Positions 1-10,452 of a stretch of 64,000 nucleotides of DNA are shown in pieces (within the stretch, counting starts at the first letter, position 1; every line of letters starts with the position of its first letter). The notes beneath the pieces are model-generated. The model was given only the letters and a program-made list of their open reading frames with translations. It made no database searches and was not told where the DNA came from. A program made the position numbers and the translations under genes. Source of the stretch: Sorghum bicolor (Eukaryota > Streptophyta > Magnoliopsida > Poales > Poaceae); the NCBI RefSeq assembly GCF_000003195.3, contig NC_012877.2:11201106-11265105 (forward strand). The letters run 5' to 3'.

Positions 1-201
1 CTCTTGGATAATCACTACTCCCTCTAAAATATTTCTCCCTGGAATAAAAGCTGTCTGAAGTACTGTTGTCTTCAGCCAGCCCTGCCACAACCCGCAGATC
101 AGGTAACGCCTCTCTTCTTCTCTGCTCTAACGCATCCTACTACTCTGCTCTAAGCCTCTAATGCATCCTAGGGTAGTTAGTTACTGATAACATAAGCTTC
201 T
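1..201. other. 5' flank of hAT remnant
   Basis: No gene is visible. CT-rich stretches resemble a plant 5' leader of the hAT gene that follows. Its terminal inverted repeat is not recognisable and probably lies left of the window. Confidence 0.4.
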
Positions 202-2729
202 ATGTCAGGCTTACGATTGTTGGTTTTTTTCTTTGAATATGTTGGGTTTAGGATGGCTACTGCTAGTGCATGTGAGAGTGTATGTGCAAGCACGGGATCT
301 TCCCCTGCTGCTGCTCCGGTTGGCACAAGTGAATCAGCACCTAACCCCCAACATCCTGCTACTCTAGCATTGAAGGAAACAACCACCATTGCTGGAGGTG
401 GAGGTGCTGCAAATGTTGTCATTACCGAGCAAGAGACTGGAGTAGATGGAACTTGCAGTGCAGGAGTTGAACCTTCTACAAAGAGACAAAAGAGGAGTAC
501 CACAAAGGTTTGGGAATTTTACACCAAGCTCACAGAGACACACGAGAGAGATGATGGAACGATAGAGGTGCAAGTTTGTGCAAAATGCAAGAAGTGCACT
601 TACAGAACTCGTGGTGTGTCCAATAAGGGAACAACAGTCCTTTGGAATCATGTGAATGCAAAGCATGATGTAAAGAAAGGGCAGCAGCAACTTAAAGTTC
701 AAAAGAGTGAAGGTAAAGATATAGTTGAAACTTATAAATATGATCCTGAAGTTAGCCTAAAAAAGTTCTATGAAGCAATGGTTATGCATGAATATCCCTT
801 TATGATGGTTGAGCATGAGTTGTTTGTTGATTTCATCAAATCTTTACGCCCTAACTTTTCATTCAAGAGCGGTATAACCACTAGTAAAGAGATACTGGAC
901 ATGCATTTAGCTCAAAAGAAGAAGTTGTTTGACCAACTTAAAACTGTATCTTCTCGGTTTTCTGCAACTATGGATATGTGGACTTCTAATCAAAACAAAG
1001 GCTATATGTGCATCACAGTTCACTGGATTGATGATAATTGGCAAATGCAAAAACGGATAATTTGTCTCCCTTTTGTTAAAGGGCAACATAAAGGGATTGT
1101 ACTGGCAAGTGAATTTATCAAGGGAATCATGTCTTGGAACCTAGAAAAGAGGTTATTTGCACTCACCCTAGACAATGCTTCCAACAATAATAAATGTGTG
1201 ATATCAGTTGTGAAGGAGCTTAATAAACTAGCTAAGCTGCAGAATTCTCCTCCTTTGATATGTGGTGGTATTTTCTTCCATGTAACGTGTTTATGTCACA
1301 TATTAAATTTGGTTGCTCAGAATGGATTGAAAGTGATTGGATCTACAGTTAAAAATATTAGAGTTATCATTGTTATCCTGAAGAACTCTCCATTGCAGTG
1401 GGAGGAATTTCAAAAGTGTGCTGATTTTTTTTGATTTGAATAATAAATCTGGCCTTCCATTGGATGTTCCCACAAGATGGAATTCAACATATGAGATGTT
1501 GAGTCATGCTATTTCTTATAGGAGCGCTTTTGGTAGGCTAGTGTATTTACATAATGATAAATATAAGCATTGTGCTCCTTCGTATGATGAATGGAATATG
1601 GCCGCATCTTTTTGCAAGTGTTTGAAGTTATTTAATGAGGCTACAGTGTTGTTTTCTAGAACTCAATATCCAACAGCAAACTTGTTTTGGTGGAAATTCT
1701 GTGAGATAAAGGTAGCAATTACAGATTGGTGTGCAAGTGTTGATATACTTATTGCTTCTATGGCTCAGGCCATGCAAGAGAAATATGACAAGTATTGGAA
1801 AAAGTCCAACATTGCCCTTGATGTGGTATGTTTCCTCGATCCTAGGTACAAGAAAAGGCTGATAGAATATTTCATGAAAAGTATTTACAAAGACAGGGCT
1901 GCTGCCGAGCTTAGTCTGATCATGGATGTTGTGAAACGATTGTTCGAAGCTTACTTGTCTAGTACACCGAGTCAAACATCGAAGGCTAGTGCACAATCTG
2001 AACCTATTGTAGCTCCAGCTCACACATCTGAGGAAAATGCTGATATTGAAGAATTTTTGTATGAGGACGAAGTGAATAGTAGTGAGGCAAATGAGTTGGA
2101 TGTATACATGGCAGAGAAACCATTTCGGTGGGTTGATCCTAGTGGTAGTGGTGCTGCATTTGACATATATCATGGTGGAAAACTAACCAAGCGACATATC
2201 CTGTTCTCTCACGACTTGCTCGTGATGTTTTGGCTGTCCAAGTGTCTACTGTCGCTTCAGAATCAGCTTTCAGTTCTAGTGGGCGTATTGTTAATAAATT
2301 CCGCACTCGTCTTGATCCTGAGATGGTTGAGGCACTAGTTTGTTCAAAAGACTGGGGCCTTGCATCTAAGAAAGGTAACATCGAATTGTTTATAGAACTT
2401 GCAACTGCAACTTTAGTTTTTTAACTTATGACTTTATGTGGCCATGTCATTTTCAGATCGTAACTATAAGGTAGCATCAATTCTCGATGACTTTTGTGAA
2501 ACTGTTTGCACTCTATCAGATGAGGTTTGTAATTATTAGTTTCAGTGAAGTATTATTAGTATGTGATCTGCACATATTGCTTTTTACCTCCAAGCCCCAG
2601 GTGTTGAATTGCACTACATTTTTGTAGGCTGAGAACCAGGCTACTGAAGAAGGCAGTGGCGACGCCGAGGACCATGAGGACAACGACTTGGATGACATGG
2701 ATGGTTGGATTTGGACTACTGAAGATTGA
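202..2729 (+). pseudogene. hAT transposase gene (BED zinc finger, RICESLEEPER-like), broken
   Basis: This is a DNA transposase of the hAT superfamily. A BED zinc finger (CAKCKKC and a later WNHVNAKH) lies near codons 105-160. The conserved catalytic-core stretches TLDNASNN and DVPTRWNSTYEML follow. The C-terminal dimerisation block (VSTVASESAFSSSGR) is at 2240-2290. It is split over three frames: an extra T in the T-run near 1430 and a second shift near 2185. Apparent GT-AG introns at 2375-2456 and 2525-2627 join two short 3' exons, ending in an acidic tail and a stop at 2727-2729. ATG 253 is an alternative start. The coding body is otherwise well preserved, so inactivation looks recent. It cannot make one protein as it stands. 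Confidence 0.85.
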
Positions 2730-3060
2730 AGATGGACGGCTGGTTGCTGCCTTGTGCCTTGATGGCTGATGCACTCTTTTATCTTTTGATGTGATCTCTG
2801 GATAGACTGGATGTATTACATATTTATGTATATGTAGTTGCACTGTAAAAGTCCTGTGACTCTCAGAGCATGTGAGTTGTGAGTTTGTGACTGACTCGAG
2901 CATGTGAGTGACTAATGTAATGAACCTGTCGAGTCGAGTGATGCTTGTGCTAAGTCCTATGAATCGTGTGATGTGATATATAAAATATTTGGTGATGCTT
3001 ACCATCTTTTCTTAATCTAAGCTGTGAATTTTTTAAATAATCCAAATTGTTGCTTACGCA
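2730..3060. other. 3' flank of hAT remnant
   Basis: AT-rich non-coding sequence, presumably the 3' UTR and end of the hAT element. I could not identify a terminal repeat. Confidence 0.4.
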
Positions 3061-4000
3061 GTTACGCTTGTTGTTTACTACTGCAAAAACTAAAAAGTAG
3101 TGAACAAAATAGACCGAGAATAATAAAACTTAAACACTAAAATTTGATTTTTTTTACAAACGACCTCGGATGGAGAAGTAACCAAAAATAAAAGTTGTAG
3201 ATCTCAAAAAGTTATGAAACTTTATTGTTTACAACTTTTTCATTTAAAATCATTTAGTGCTTCAAAATATTGTTCGAAACTCAATTTCAAAATTATTCAA
3301 GAACTCTGATTTCTCTTTTTAATCTTTGGCTAAAACTTATAACTAGTCTTTTTCCCTCATACTAACTTCAAATTTAATAATTTTTGTTTCTAAAATTTTC
3401 TAAAATCATGCTCTATTATTTGATTGTGTTCTTATAGTTATTATTATGTCCATATTTTCATGTGACTGTATTTTACCTATTTGAATTTTGAATTTCAAAA
3501 AATAGCAACTTCAAACGTCATTTTGAAACATTAAATGATTTCAGATGAAAAAGTCATGAACATAAAAGTTGTAGAACTCATCAAGATCTGCAACTTTTGT
3601 TTTAGTCATTTATTCATCCGAGATTATTGTAGTAACATTGTTCACAAAATTTATATATCTCTCTTATAGTTTCATAAACTATAAGAAAGAGATGTAATAT
3701 TTGTTAACAATGTTATTACCACTATGTCAAATGAATAAATGACCAAAATAAAAGTTGTAGATCTCAAAAAGTTGTGGAACTTTGTAGTTTACAACTTTTT
3801 GATTTGAAATCATGTTGTCAAGAAAAACTACGTTTGAATTTTAAAAAATCTCAAATTTTATAAATGATCTCGGATGGAGAAATTACAAAAACAAAAGTTG
3901 TAGATCTCGAAAAGTTATGAAACTTTAAAGTTGACAACTTTTTTATTTGAATTCGTTTAGAGCGTTAAACAATAATTTTTTGTTATTTTTTAAATATTCT
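3061..4000. repeat. Degenerate ~90-bp repeats with AAAAGTTGTAGATCT core
   Basis: A unit of about 90 bp recurs four times, near 3160-3260, 3530-3625, 3725-3830 and 3860-3960. Each contains a core close to AAAAGTTGTAGATCTC followed by GTT(T/G)ACAACTTTTT, so each unit can fold on itself. The same module appears in the arms of the foldback element at 22704-23498. No coding potential. Confidence 0.65.
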
Positions 4001-4099
4001 TTTGGTCTCGAATCGTGATTTATGGAATTGGGCCCAAATATTACTGTCTGCCCAAATAGCCCAATCCTTTGTAACCCTAGCTGGCTAGCTGGCAACTCC

Positions 4100-4106
4100 T
4101 ATATAA
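4100..4106 (+). promoter_or_regulatory. TATA box of second hAT remnant
   Basis: TATATAA lies about 85 bp ahead of a GC-rich leader and about 410 bp ahead of a BED zinc-finger exon. It is consistent with the core promoter of the hAT gene fragment that follows. Confidence 0.5.
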
Positions 4107-4184
4107 TAGTTCTAGTTCTCAACCACAGTAGCCAACTCAGTTCTCCTCTCGACCTCTCCCCACCCTAGCCGCCACTCCCATTTT

Positions 4185-4345
4185 GCTTGCTTCCTGGCCG
4201 TCGGCCGCTGTTTGAACTTGCTTGCTTCCTGGGCTCCTGGCCGCCGGCCGCTGGGCTAAACGTGCTTGCTAGTATGCTTTTGTCCATACTTGCTATTGCT
4301 AGCTTGCTTGCTTCCTGCCTGGCCGCCGGCCGCTGGTGTTTGCTA
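4185..4345 (+). repeat. Short GC-rich tandem repeat in hAT leader
   Basis: Three imperfect copies of CTTGCTTCCTG followed by GGCCG(C/T)CGGCCGCTG lie in the presumed 5' leader, each about 45-70 bp apart. Both strands are open here, but composition explains this and no protein is called. Confidence 0.6.
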
Positions 4346-4508
4346 GCTTGCAGGTTGCAGCCACCGTCAATCACTAAGGCAGTAAGGCTGAACCGTTGAA
4401 GCCTTGAAGGTATGCTGGTCCATCCTTAATCCATATATGTGCTGCATCTACCAATATGAGTTTCTAACTTTTAATTATTTGTTTTTTCACCTTTGTGAAT
4501 TTTAATAG

Positions 4509-5065
4509 CTTTTCACATGTCAAGGCTTTGGGAACACTATTCTATATACACAGAGGGACACGAAAAAGACGGTGTCATATAGGAACAACGTTGGGCGAAA
4601 TGCAATAGGTGCAATTATAGGGCTCGTGCTGAACCTCGGCGTGGAACTATGCATTTGTGGCACCATTTGAGAAGGAGGCACCACTACAACTAGGGATGAA
4701 AACGGATCGGATACGGACGGATATCATCGATATCATATTTGTTTTCATATTTCTGGTCGGTCGGATTCGAATACGGATAATGTCAACCATGTCGGATAAG
4801 ATAGGATTAGATGTCGACATCATAAATATACGATTTAAGTATTTGGATACGGATACGGTATCAGATGTTGAATATTCGGACTCGGAGATGGACAGATCTG
4901 AACCCCTCTAAACGAATTCGGTCTCAAATACGGTCGGAAAATATCCGTACCGTTTTCATCTCTGACTACAACCATGAGCTAGGCCAATTTCAGGATCCTC
5001 AGATCGGTGAAGGTGCCACCAATGCAAATGTTGATATGGGTGAAGTTTTCAATGCAAATGAATAA
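4509..5065 (+). pseudogene. hAT BED zinc-finger exon, split by a MITE
   Basis: After an acceptor-like TAG at 4506-4508, the sequence encodes a BED finger typical of hAT transposases: LWEHYS, then a frameshift near 4575-4590, then AKCNRCNYRAR with GTMHLWHHLRRRHHYN. The reading continues after the Ds-like insert (4691-4964) as NHELGQFQDPQIGEG and stops at 5065. The catalytic core is absent. Likely relic exon 1 of a hAT gene related to the one at 202-2729. Confidence 0.7.
4691..4964. mobile_element. Ds-like (Ac/hAT) non-autonomous MITE, 274 bp
   Basis: The left end reads TAGGGATGAAAACGG and the right end, inverted, CAGAGATGAAAACGG, the consensus of Ac/Ds ends. It is flanked by a perfect 8-bp direct repeat ACTACAAC at 4683-4690 and 4965-4972. 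The interior is rich in CGGAT/ATCCG motifs, as in Ac-type subterminal regions. No ORF of substance. Confidence 0.9.
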
Positions 5066-5284
5066 CCCATGAGAGGCCCTGACAATGAGCCCCATGACTC
5101 CATGACTCCATGAGGCCATGAGCTTGGCTACTTCTACTCATGTCGTGAAGATCGGTGCTTGTATGATGTATTTGTATCTTTATTATATTTGTTGCTTTAC
5201 ATTATAATCTTCCGGCTTAATCTAGACGGTTTATGGAGAGTTGTGTAATGGTTTGTGCACCTATGAATCTATGGTATATTGCTT

Positions 5285-5504
5285 TTACTCAATATCCGAA
5301 TAGATATTTGTATCCGACGTTCTCCAAATCTGATTCATACCATATTCGATACTCATTATTCGTGTCCGTAACCAAGACAATCCGTATTCGTTTATGCATC
5401 CAGACGATATTCGTGTCCGAATTTGAATCCGAGCGAAATATGAAAACAAATATAATATTAGTGATATCCGTTCATATCCAATCTGTTTTCATCCCTACCT
5501 ATGT
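5285..5504. mobile_element. Truncated Ac/Ds-type element end
   Basis: Sequence rich in ATCCG/CGGAT ends in GTTTTCATCCCTA, the inverted Ac/Ds terminus. It abuts the copia pol fragment. No matching left terminus or target duplication was found, so the left side is probably deleted. Confidence 0.6.
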
Positions 5505-5505
5505 T

Positions 5506-5637
5506 TGTACTCATAACATCAAGTTATATCAAATGGATGTGAAAAGTGCATTTCTCAATGGCTATATCAATGAAGAAGTCTATGTTGAGCAACCTCCCAG
5601 TTTTGAAGATGACAAGAAACCCAACCATGTTTACAAG
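5506..5637 (+). pseudogene. Copia (Sirevirus-like) reverse transcriptase, first piece
   Basis: This encodes the start of the Ty1/copia RT domain: LYQMDVKSAFLNG, then EEVYVEQPPSFEDD. It is open up to the hAT insertion and resumes at 9394. The 5' side (gag, protease, integrase, 5' LTR) is missing; it abuts a truncated Ds-like end. Confidence 0.85.
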
Positions 5638-6236
5638 TATACCTGGGCAATGGGCCGGCCCGGCCCGGCACGGCACGACAACGGGCCGGCACGGCACGTT
5701 ACTTAACGGGCCGAGGGGGCACGTCGTGCCCTGCGGGCCGTGCCTTACCGGCCTGCGTGCCTGACCTTCGGCCCAGGCACGGCACGGCGGGCCGTTTTGC
5801 GTACCGGGCTGGCTCGACAGGCACGGTAAAAATAGAGGGCCGGGCCAGCCCATAGCCCGTTGAAAGATAACATCTCAATAAATACATATTTAAAATCAGA
5901 TTTCAAACATATTCATATTCATCAATCATCAGTTAGATACTTAGATAACAGATTCAAACACAGATGAGAGTTGACAGATGTAAATATCAAAATGAGCTGT
6001 TTGGTGCAATGCTGCCTCATTAAAAACCTACCTAGGTAAAACTCACCCTTGTGAGAAACCCTAGGCAGGGAAAAAGAGTGCAGCCAGCTCTAAATGTCTT
6101 AAGTCTTACTGTCTTAACAATATTACAGACCATTGTTCAAATGTTCAAATGAAAACTAAGTGAGTGAGGGTCACTACCACTCTCAACTCACACAAAAGCA
6201 CCAACACTCCCAGCAAACAAATGAAATGACCACCCC

Positions 6237-8543
6237 TCAGCTACCAGTACCCTCATCTGCAACTTCAGGTTCATCCAGGAACAAATTCTCAAAGGCATCT
6301 TCGATTTCCTTGTTATCAGCAGCTTGATGTTGCTCCCTCTTCTCTCCTAGCTCCCAGTCCTTCAACAAGGTTAGCATCTCCACATGTTCGGGTTTCAAGC
6401 TTCGGCGTCGTTCTTCTAGGATCCTTCCAGATAAACTGAAACAAGACTCTGAAGAACAGGTGGAAACAGGAACTGACATGATATCTCTGGCCATAATAGC
6501 CAGGATGGGATAGGTTAGTTTGTGATCACGCCACCATAGGATAATGTCAAAACCATCCTCATAAGAAGTTATGCAGTCGCTGTCCAAATAGCTTGCAAGT
6601 TCAGAAGCAGTAGATTGAGAAGAAGAACTGGCAGTTGAAGGACCAGGTAGACCTGATCCTCCAAAAATTCTCCCCCAAGCCTGTTTTCTCTTACCAGTGA
6701 CTGGGGTAGGACCAGCAACTCTTTGATTCCTAGATGCACCATACTTTCTCAAATATTTCTCAAACAATTTATGCAACTCAGTTTTCACATCAGCATAGTA
6801 AGCAGTGTAATCAGTACCACTACATTCATGAAGTAAATGGAGGACCCTTTGCATACCTCTGAGCTTAGCTCTAGGGTCAAGAATGAATGCAAATGAATAT
6901 AACATAGGAATGTCCTTCCAATACTTAAGAAACTTACTTTGCATAGGAAACACAAAGGCTCTCAGATTAAGATCTCTTTCACAAGCATGTAAATGAGTTG
7001 CAATCTCCAGAACATGGTGCAGAACAAGAGGACTGGTAGGATAATAAACACCAGATAGTGTAACAGTACAGTCATAAAAGAGTTCCAGGAACTCCAATAT
7101 TTTCTCAGCCACATGCCAATGAGCTTGAGACAACAGGGCACTACCATAATTTGAATTTATGAACACAGAAAATACTTCACGATAAGGAACCAAATGTTTA
7201 AGCATGAGATAAGTAGCATTCCATCTAACATCCATGTCTAAGCCAAATTTTCTAGGCCTCATACCTTTAGCTTCACAGTAGTTCTTAAACATAGCAACTC
7301 TTTGATTAGAGGAGTTCAAGAAATTAATTGCAGTTCTAAAGTCCTCTATATAAGGTTTGATTCTTTTTAGTGCAGATTTAACTATCAGATTAATAATGTG
7401 ACAAGCACAACGTTGATGCACAAGACTGTAAGATCTATTAATAGGATCATCATCATCAGGTGCAGGGTCAGGACCAAGATAACCAGCAAACATGGGTGTC
7501 AAAGTTTCCATTGCCTTAGCATTGGAAGATGCATTATCTAAAGTGATAGAAAAGATCTTATCAATCAAGCCATATTCCTCAACCACAGATGCAATGGCAG
7601 CAGAAATGTTTTCACCATTATGCTTAACTTCAATCAACCTAAGACCTATAATCTTCTTTTGCAACTCCCAGTTAGAATTTACATAGTGAGCAACAACACA
7701 TATGTAATCCTCCTTAGCATTACCAGACCATATGTCAGAAGTCAAAGCAACAGATGATGAAGCATGCACACAGTTCCTAATCATAGCACGACGTTCAGCA
7801 AATAACTTCTCTAGATCTCTAGTGGTGGTTCTTCTAGATGATCTAACAAATCTTGGATTATGAGCACGAACAATGTATTCTTCAAATGCATCAGTGTCAC
7901 CAAAACCAAGAGGAAGATCAAGCCTAGCAATCAATCTACACAGTTCAGTTCTAGCAACAGTAGGATCATAGTTCCAATTATGCAAAGCCCCATCAGAACT
8001 AAAAGCTAGTCGAGACTGAACCTTATTTTGCTGATCAAGTTTAGCAAGGCAACCTTTAGCGTGCCTAAGAATATGACCAGTACCAGCAGCAGATCTACCA
8101 CTCAAAACTTTTTTACAAATCTTACAGATAGCTTTAACACGCACACGATTACCATTTATCATCTCAAAAACCTCATCAAATGTTTCCCAACACTTAGACT
8201 GTCGCTTACCACATGTACCAGAGGAAGGAGTAGCATTACCATCACCATTACCATTAACACCAGTGCTCATGGTGTGGGTGTTGGAGTCCACCGCATCGAC
8301 GGGATCGACGTCGTTCACGGGAGGCTGTGACCCGCCGCCACCGGATGCGTCGACAAACACATCAAAGGGGTCACGGCCGTCATCGTCCCTCTCCGGGGAC
8401 AGCCCAGTAGCGATGAAGTCGTCATTCCCTGTCCACTCGTCGCACGTCGTCGCCAAGGGGCCCTCGGCCGCGGACGGCTGTACTCCTCCTCCACCAGCAA
8501 CATTCCTCAATGGTGCGTGGCCACGACTTGGCCGCGGTGCCAT
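6237..8543 (-). CDS. hAT transposase (BED finger, hAT dimerisation), 768 aa, unbroken
   Basis: A nuclear DNA transposase expected to cut and paste the element at 5638-9393. From the N-terminus: a low-complexity acidic/glycine-rich region (1-105); a BED zinc finger (CKICKKV with HILRHAKGC) near 112-168; the core with DIWSGNAKEDY, TLDNASSNA, the CHIINL motif and DVRWNATYLML; and the C-terminal dimerisation block VSTCSSESCFSLSGRILEE near 670-720. The length is normal for plant hAT/RICESLEEPER-type proteins. There is no internal stop. The start at 8543 is the first ATG after the leader intron (8692-8608). Domesticated relatives exist in plants, but intact ends and target duplication point to a mobile copy. 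Confidence 0.93.
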   Translation of the reverse strand: MAPRPSRGHAPLRNVAGGGGVQPSAAEGPLATTCDEWTGNDDFIATGLSPERDDDGRDPFDVFVDASGGGGSQPPVNDVDPVDAVDSNTHTMSTGVNGNGDGNATPSSGTCGKRQSKCWETFDEVFEMINGNRVRVKAICKICKKVLSGRSAAGTGHILRHAKGCLAKLDQQNKVQSRLAFSSDGALHNWNYDPTVARTELCRLIARLDLPLGFGDTDAFEEYIVRAHNPRFVRSSRRTTTRDLEKLFAERRAMIRNCVHASSSVALTSDIWSGNAKEDYICVVAHYVNSNWELQKKIIGLRLIEVKHNGENISAAIASVVEEYGLIDKIFSITLDNASSNAKAMETLTPMFAGYLGPDPAPDDDDPINRSYSLVHQRCACHIINLIVKSALKRIKPYIEDFRTAINFLNSSNQRVAMFKNYCEAKGMRPRKFGLDMDVRWNATYLMLKHLVPYREVFSVFINSNYGSALLSQAHWHVAEKILEFLELFYDCTVTLSGVYYPTSPLVLHHVLEIATHLHACERDLNLRAFVFPMQSKFLKYWKDIPMLYSFAFILDPRAKLRGMQRVLHLLHECSGTDYTAYYADVKTELHKLFEKYLRKYGASRNQRVAGPTPVTGKRKQAWGRIFGGSGLPGPSTASSSSQSTASELASYLDSDCITSYEDGFDIILWWRDHKLTYPILAIMARDIMSVPVSTCSSESCFSLSGRILEERRRSLKPEHVEMLTLLKDWELGEKREQHQAADNKEIEDAFENLFLDEPEVADEGTGS

Positions 8544-8607
8544 TGCCCTAGCCCGTCGTCCGTCTACGCCACCAAGGCTAGTTGACGACGAGGCATCGGC
8601 AACAAAC

Positions 8608-8692
8608 CTGCAAAAAGAACAGATCTAGGGTTAGATTAGAATGGGGGAAAAGAAAAATGACGAAGAAGACGAGATCTAGGGTTAGATCTTAC
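8608..8692 (-). other. Intron in hAT transposase 5' leader
   Basis: On the minus strand a donor GCAG/GTAAG at 8692 and an acceptor TTTTTGCAG ending at 8608 delimit an 85-bp intron between the GC-rich leader and the ATG at 8543. Inferred from consensus sites only. Confidence 0.55.
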
Positions 8693-9110
8693 CTGCGCAA
8701 CCGGAGCCCGGCGCCGGAGAAGACGAGATTAAGAAGGACGACGAGCGACTACGGAACGGAGACGGGGAGGCGGACTCACATGCTCATGGACAGGATAGAG
8801 GAAGAAGGGAGACAGATAGGGAGAGGGAGGCAAGGAGCAGGGAACTCAGGGAGAGAGGCAGAGAGCCGACGGCGACGGCGATGTCACCAGATCGAAGGAC
8901 GACGGCGGCGAAGGAGTCGAGAGGAGCCGAGGAGGCGAGCTGACCGAGCTCTGAGCTCACAGCTCCGATCCGAGACTGAGAGCGAGATGCCGAGGTGCGA
9001 CTGGCCGACTCCGAGTCTCCGACTGCGAGAGCGAGTGGGCGACGGCGGCTGCGGGTGGGGAATAGGGTTAGGGTTTGGTGAGGGTGAGGGACGCGCGGGG
9101 GGGAGGGGAA

Positions 9111-9116
9111 TTTATA
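9111..9116 (-). promoter_or_regulatory. TATA box of hAT transposase
   Basis: TATAAA on the minus strand, in an otherwise GC-rich region. It lies about 570 bp ahead of the transposase ATG and about 420 bp ahead of the leader intron. Confidence 0.55.
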
Positions 9117-9393
9117 TGGGGATGCGGGGAGCCGGGGGCCGCGGGGAGGGGAGGTGGGCTGGCGCTGGCTGCTGGCCTGCTGCCTGCTGGGCCGCTGGGG
9201 ATACGGGCCGATACCGGGCCTGGCTTTAATTGGCGGGCCGTGCCGTGCCGGCCTGTGGGCCTAGAGTGCGGCCCAAGCACGGCCTGCACCACCGTGCCGT
9301 GCCAGCCCGGGCCCAATGAACTTCGGGCCGGGCCGGGCCAAAAGAACGGGCTTCGGGCCGTGCTAGCGGGCTCGGGCTGCATGCCCAGGTATA

Positions 9394-10452
9394 TTTACAA
9401 GCTAAGGCATTGTATGGTTTGAGGCAAGCACCTAGAGCATGGTATGACAGATTGAGAGACTTCTTACTCTCTAAAGGTTTCAAGTTTGTGTTGCAAATCT
9501 ATGTTGATGATATCATATTTGGATCAACCAACCAAGAATTTTGTGAGGAGTTTGGGAACATGATGGCTAATGAGTTTGAGATGTCAATGATTGGAGAGCT
9601 TAGTTACTTCCTTGGTCTTCAAATCAAGCAATTGAAGAATGGCACATTTGTGAGTCAAGGCAAGTACATAAAAGACATGCGCAAGAAGTTTGGTATGGAT
9701 GATGCAAAATCAATTAGCACTCCAATGGGAACAAATGGAAGCCTAGATAGTGACACAAGTGGAATATGGTGGATCAAGATTTGTATCAGTCTATGATTGG
9801 AAGCCTACTCTATGTGACCGCATTAAGACCGGATGTCATGTTTAGTGTATGCATGTGTGCAAGATTCCAAACCTCACCAAGAGAAAGTCATTTGAATGCA
9901 ACAAAGAGAATATTGAGGTACTTGAAGCATACACAAAATGTTGGTTTGTGGTATCCCAAAGGTGCAAAGTTTGAACTTGTTAGATATTCTGATTCATACT
10001 ATGCGGGATGCAAAGTTGAGAGAAGAAGCACATCGGGCACTTGTCAACTATTGGGAAGATCACTTGTCTCATGGTCATCCAAGAAGCAAAATAGTATGGC
10101 ACTATCAACCGCCGAAGTGGAGTACATTGCGGCTGGTAGTTGTTGTCCACAAATCCTATGGATGAAGGCAACATTGAAGCACTTCGGAATCAACTTCAAG
10201 CAAGTGCCATTGCTATGTGACAATGAAAGTGCCGTGAAGCTCACCAACAATCCGGTTCAACACTCAAGAACAAAGCACATATATGTCCGCCATCATTTCA
10301 TAAGAGATCATCAACAAAAAGGGGACATTTGCATTAAAAGTATAGGCATCGATGATCAACTTGCCGATATATTCACCAAGCCACTTGATGAGAAGAGGTT
10401 TTGCAAGCTAAGGAATGAATTGAACATACTTGACTTCTCAAATATGTGTTGA
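9394..10452 (+). pseudogene. Copia (Sirevirus-like) RT and RNase H, second piece
   Basis: The RT resumes after the hAT insertion with ALYGLRQAPRAWYDRL, the catalytic YVDD (LQIYVDDIIFGS) and SYFLGLQIKQ. It continues into RNase H, with STAEVEYIAAGSC, CDNESAVKLTNNP and RTKHIYVRHHFIRD, ending at 10452 in the usual DIFTKPLDEKRF tail. Lesions: a frameshift just after the insertion site, loss of the segment that normally separates KGFK from FVLQIYVDD, and a frameshift near 9766. It cannot be translated as one pol. Confidence 0.9.

Larger units (their letters stand above)
5638..9393 (-). mobile_element. Complete hAT transposon, 3756 bp
   Basis: Perfect 12-bp terminal inverted repeats (TATACCTGGGCA) bound the element. 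A perfect 8-bp target duplication TTTACAAG lies at 5630-5637 and 9394-9401. Both subterminal regions are very GC-rich, with many GGGCCG/CGGCCC and GCACGGC/GCCGTGC repeats, as expected for transposase-binding sites. Inside is one uninterrupted minus-strand transposase gene with TATA box and leader intron. It sits in the RT of a copia element, which dates it as the younger insertion. All visible parts needed for an autonomous element are present. Confidence 0.95.

Noticed and set aside
8582..9422. Long plus-strand ORFs of 215 and 115 codons opposite the hAT leader
   Set aside because: They lie over the GC-rich leader and subterminal repeats of the minus-strand hAT, have arginine/glycine-rich low-complexity content and no family resemblance.
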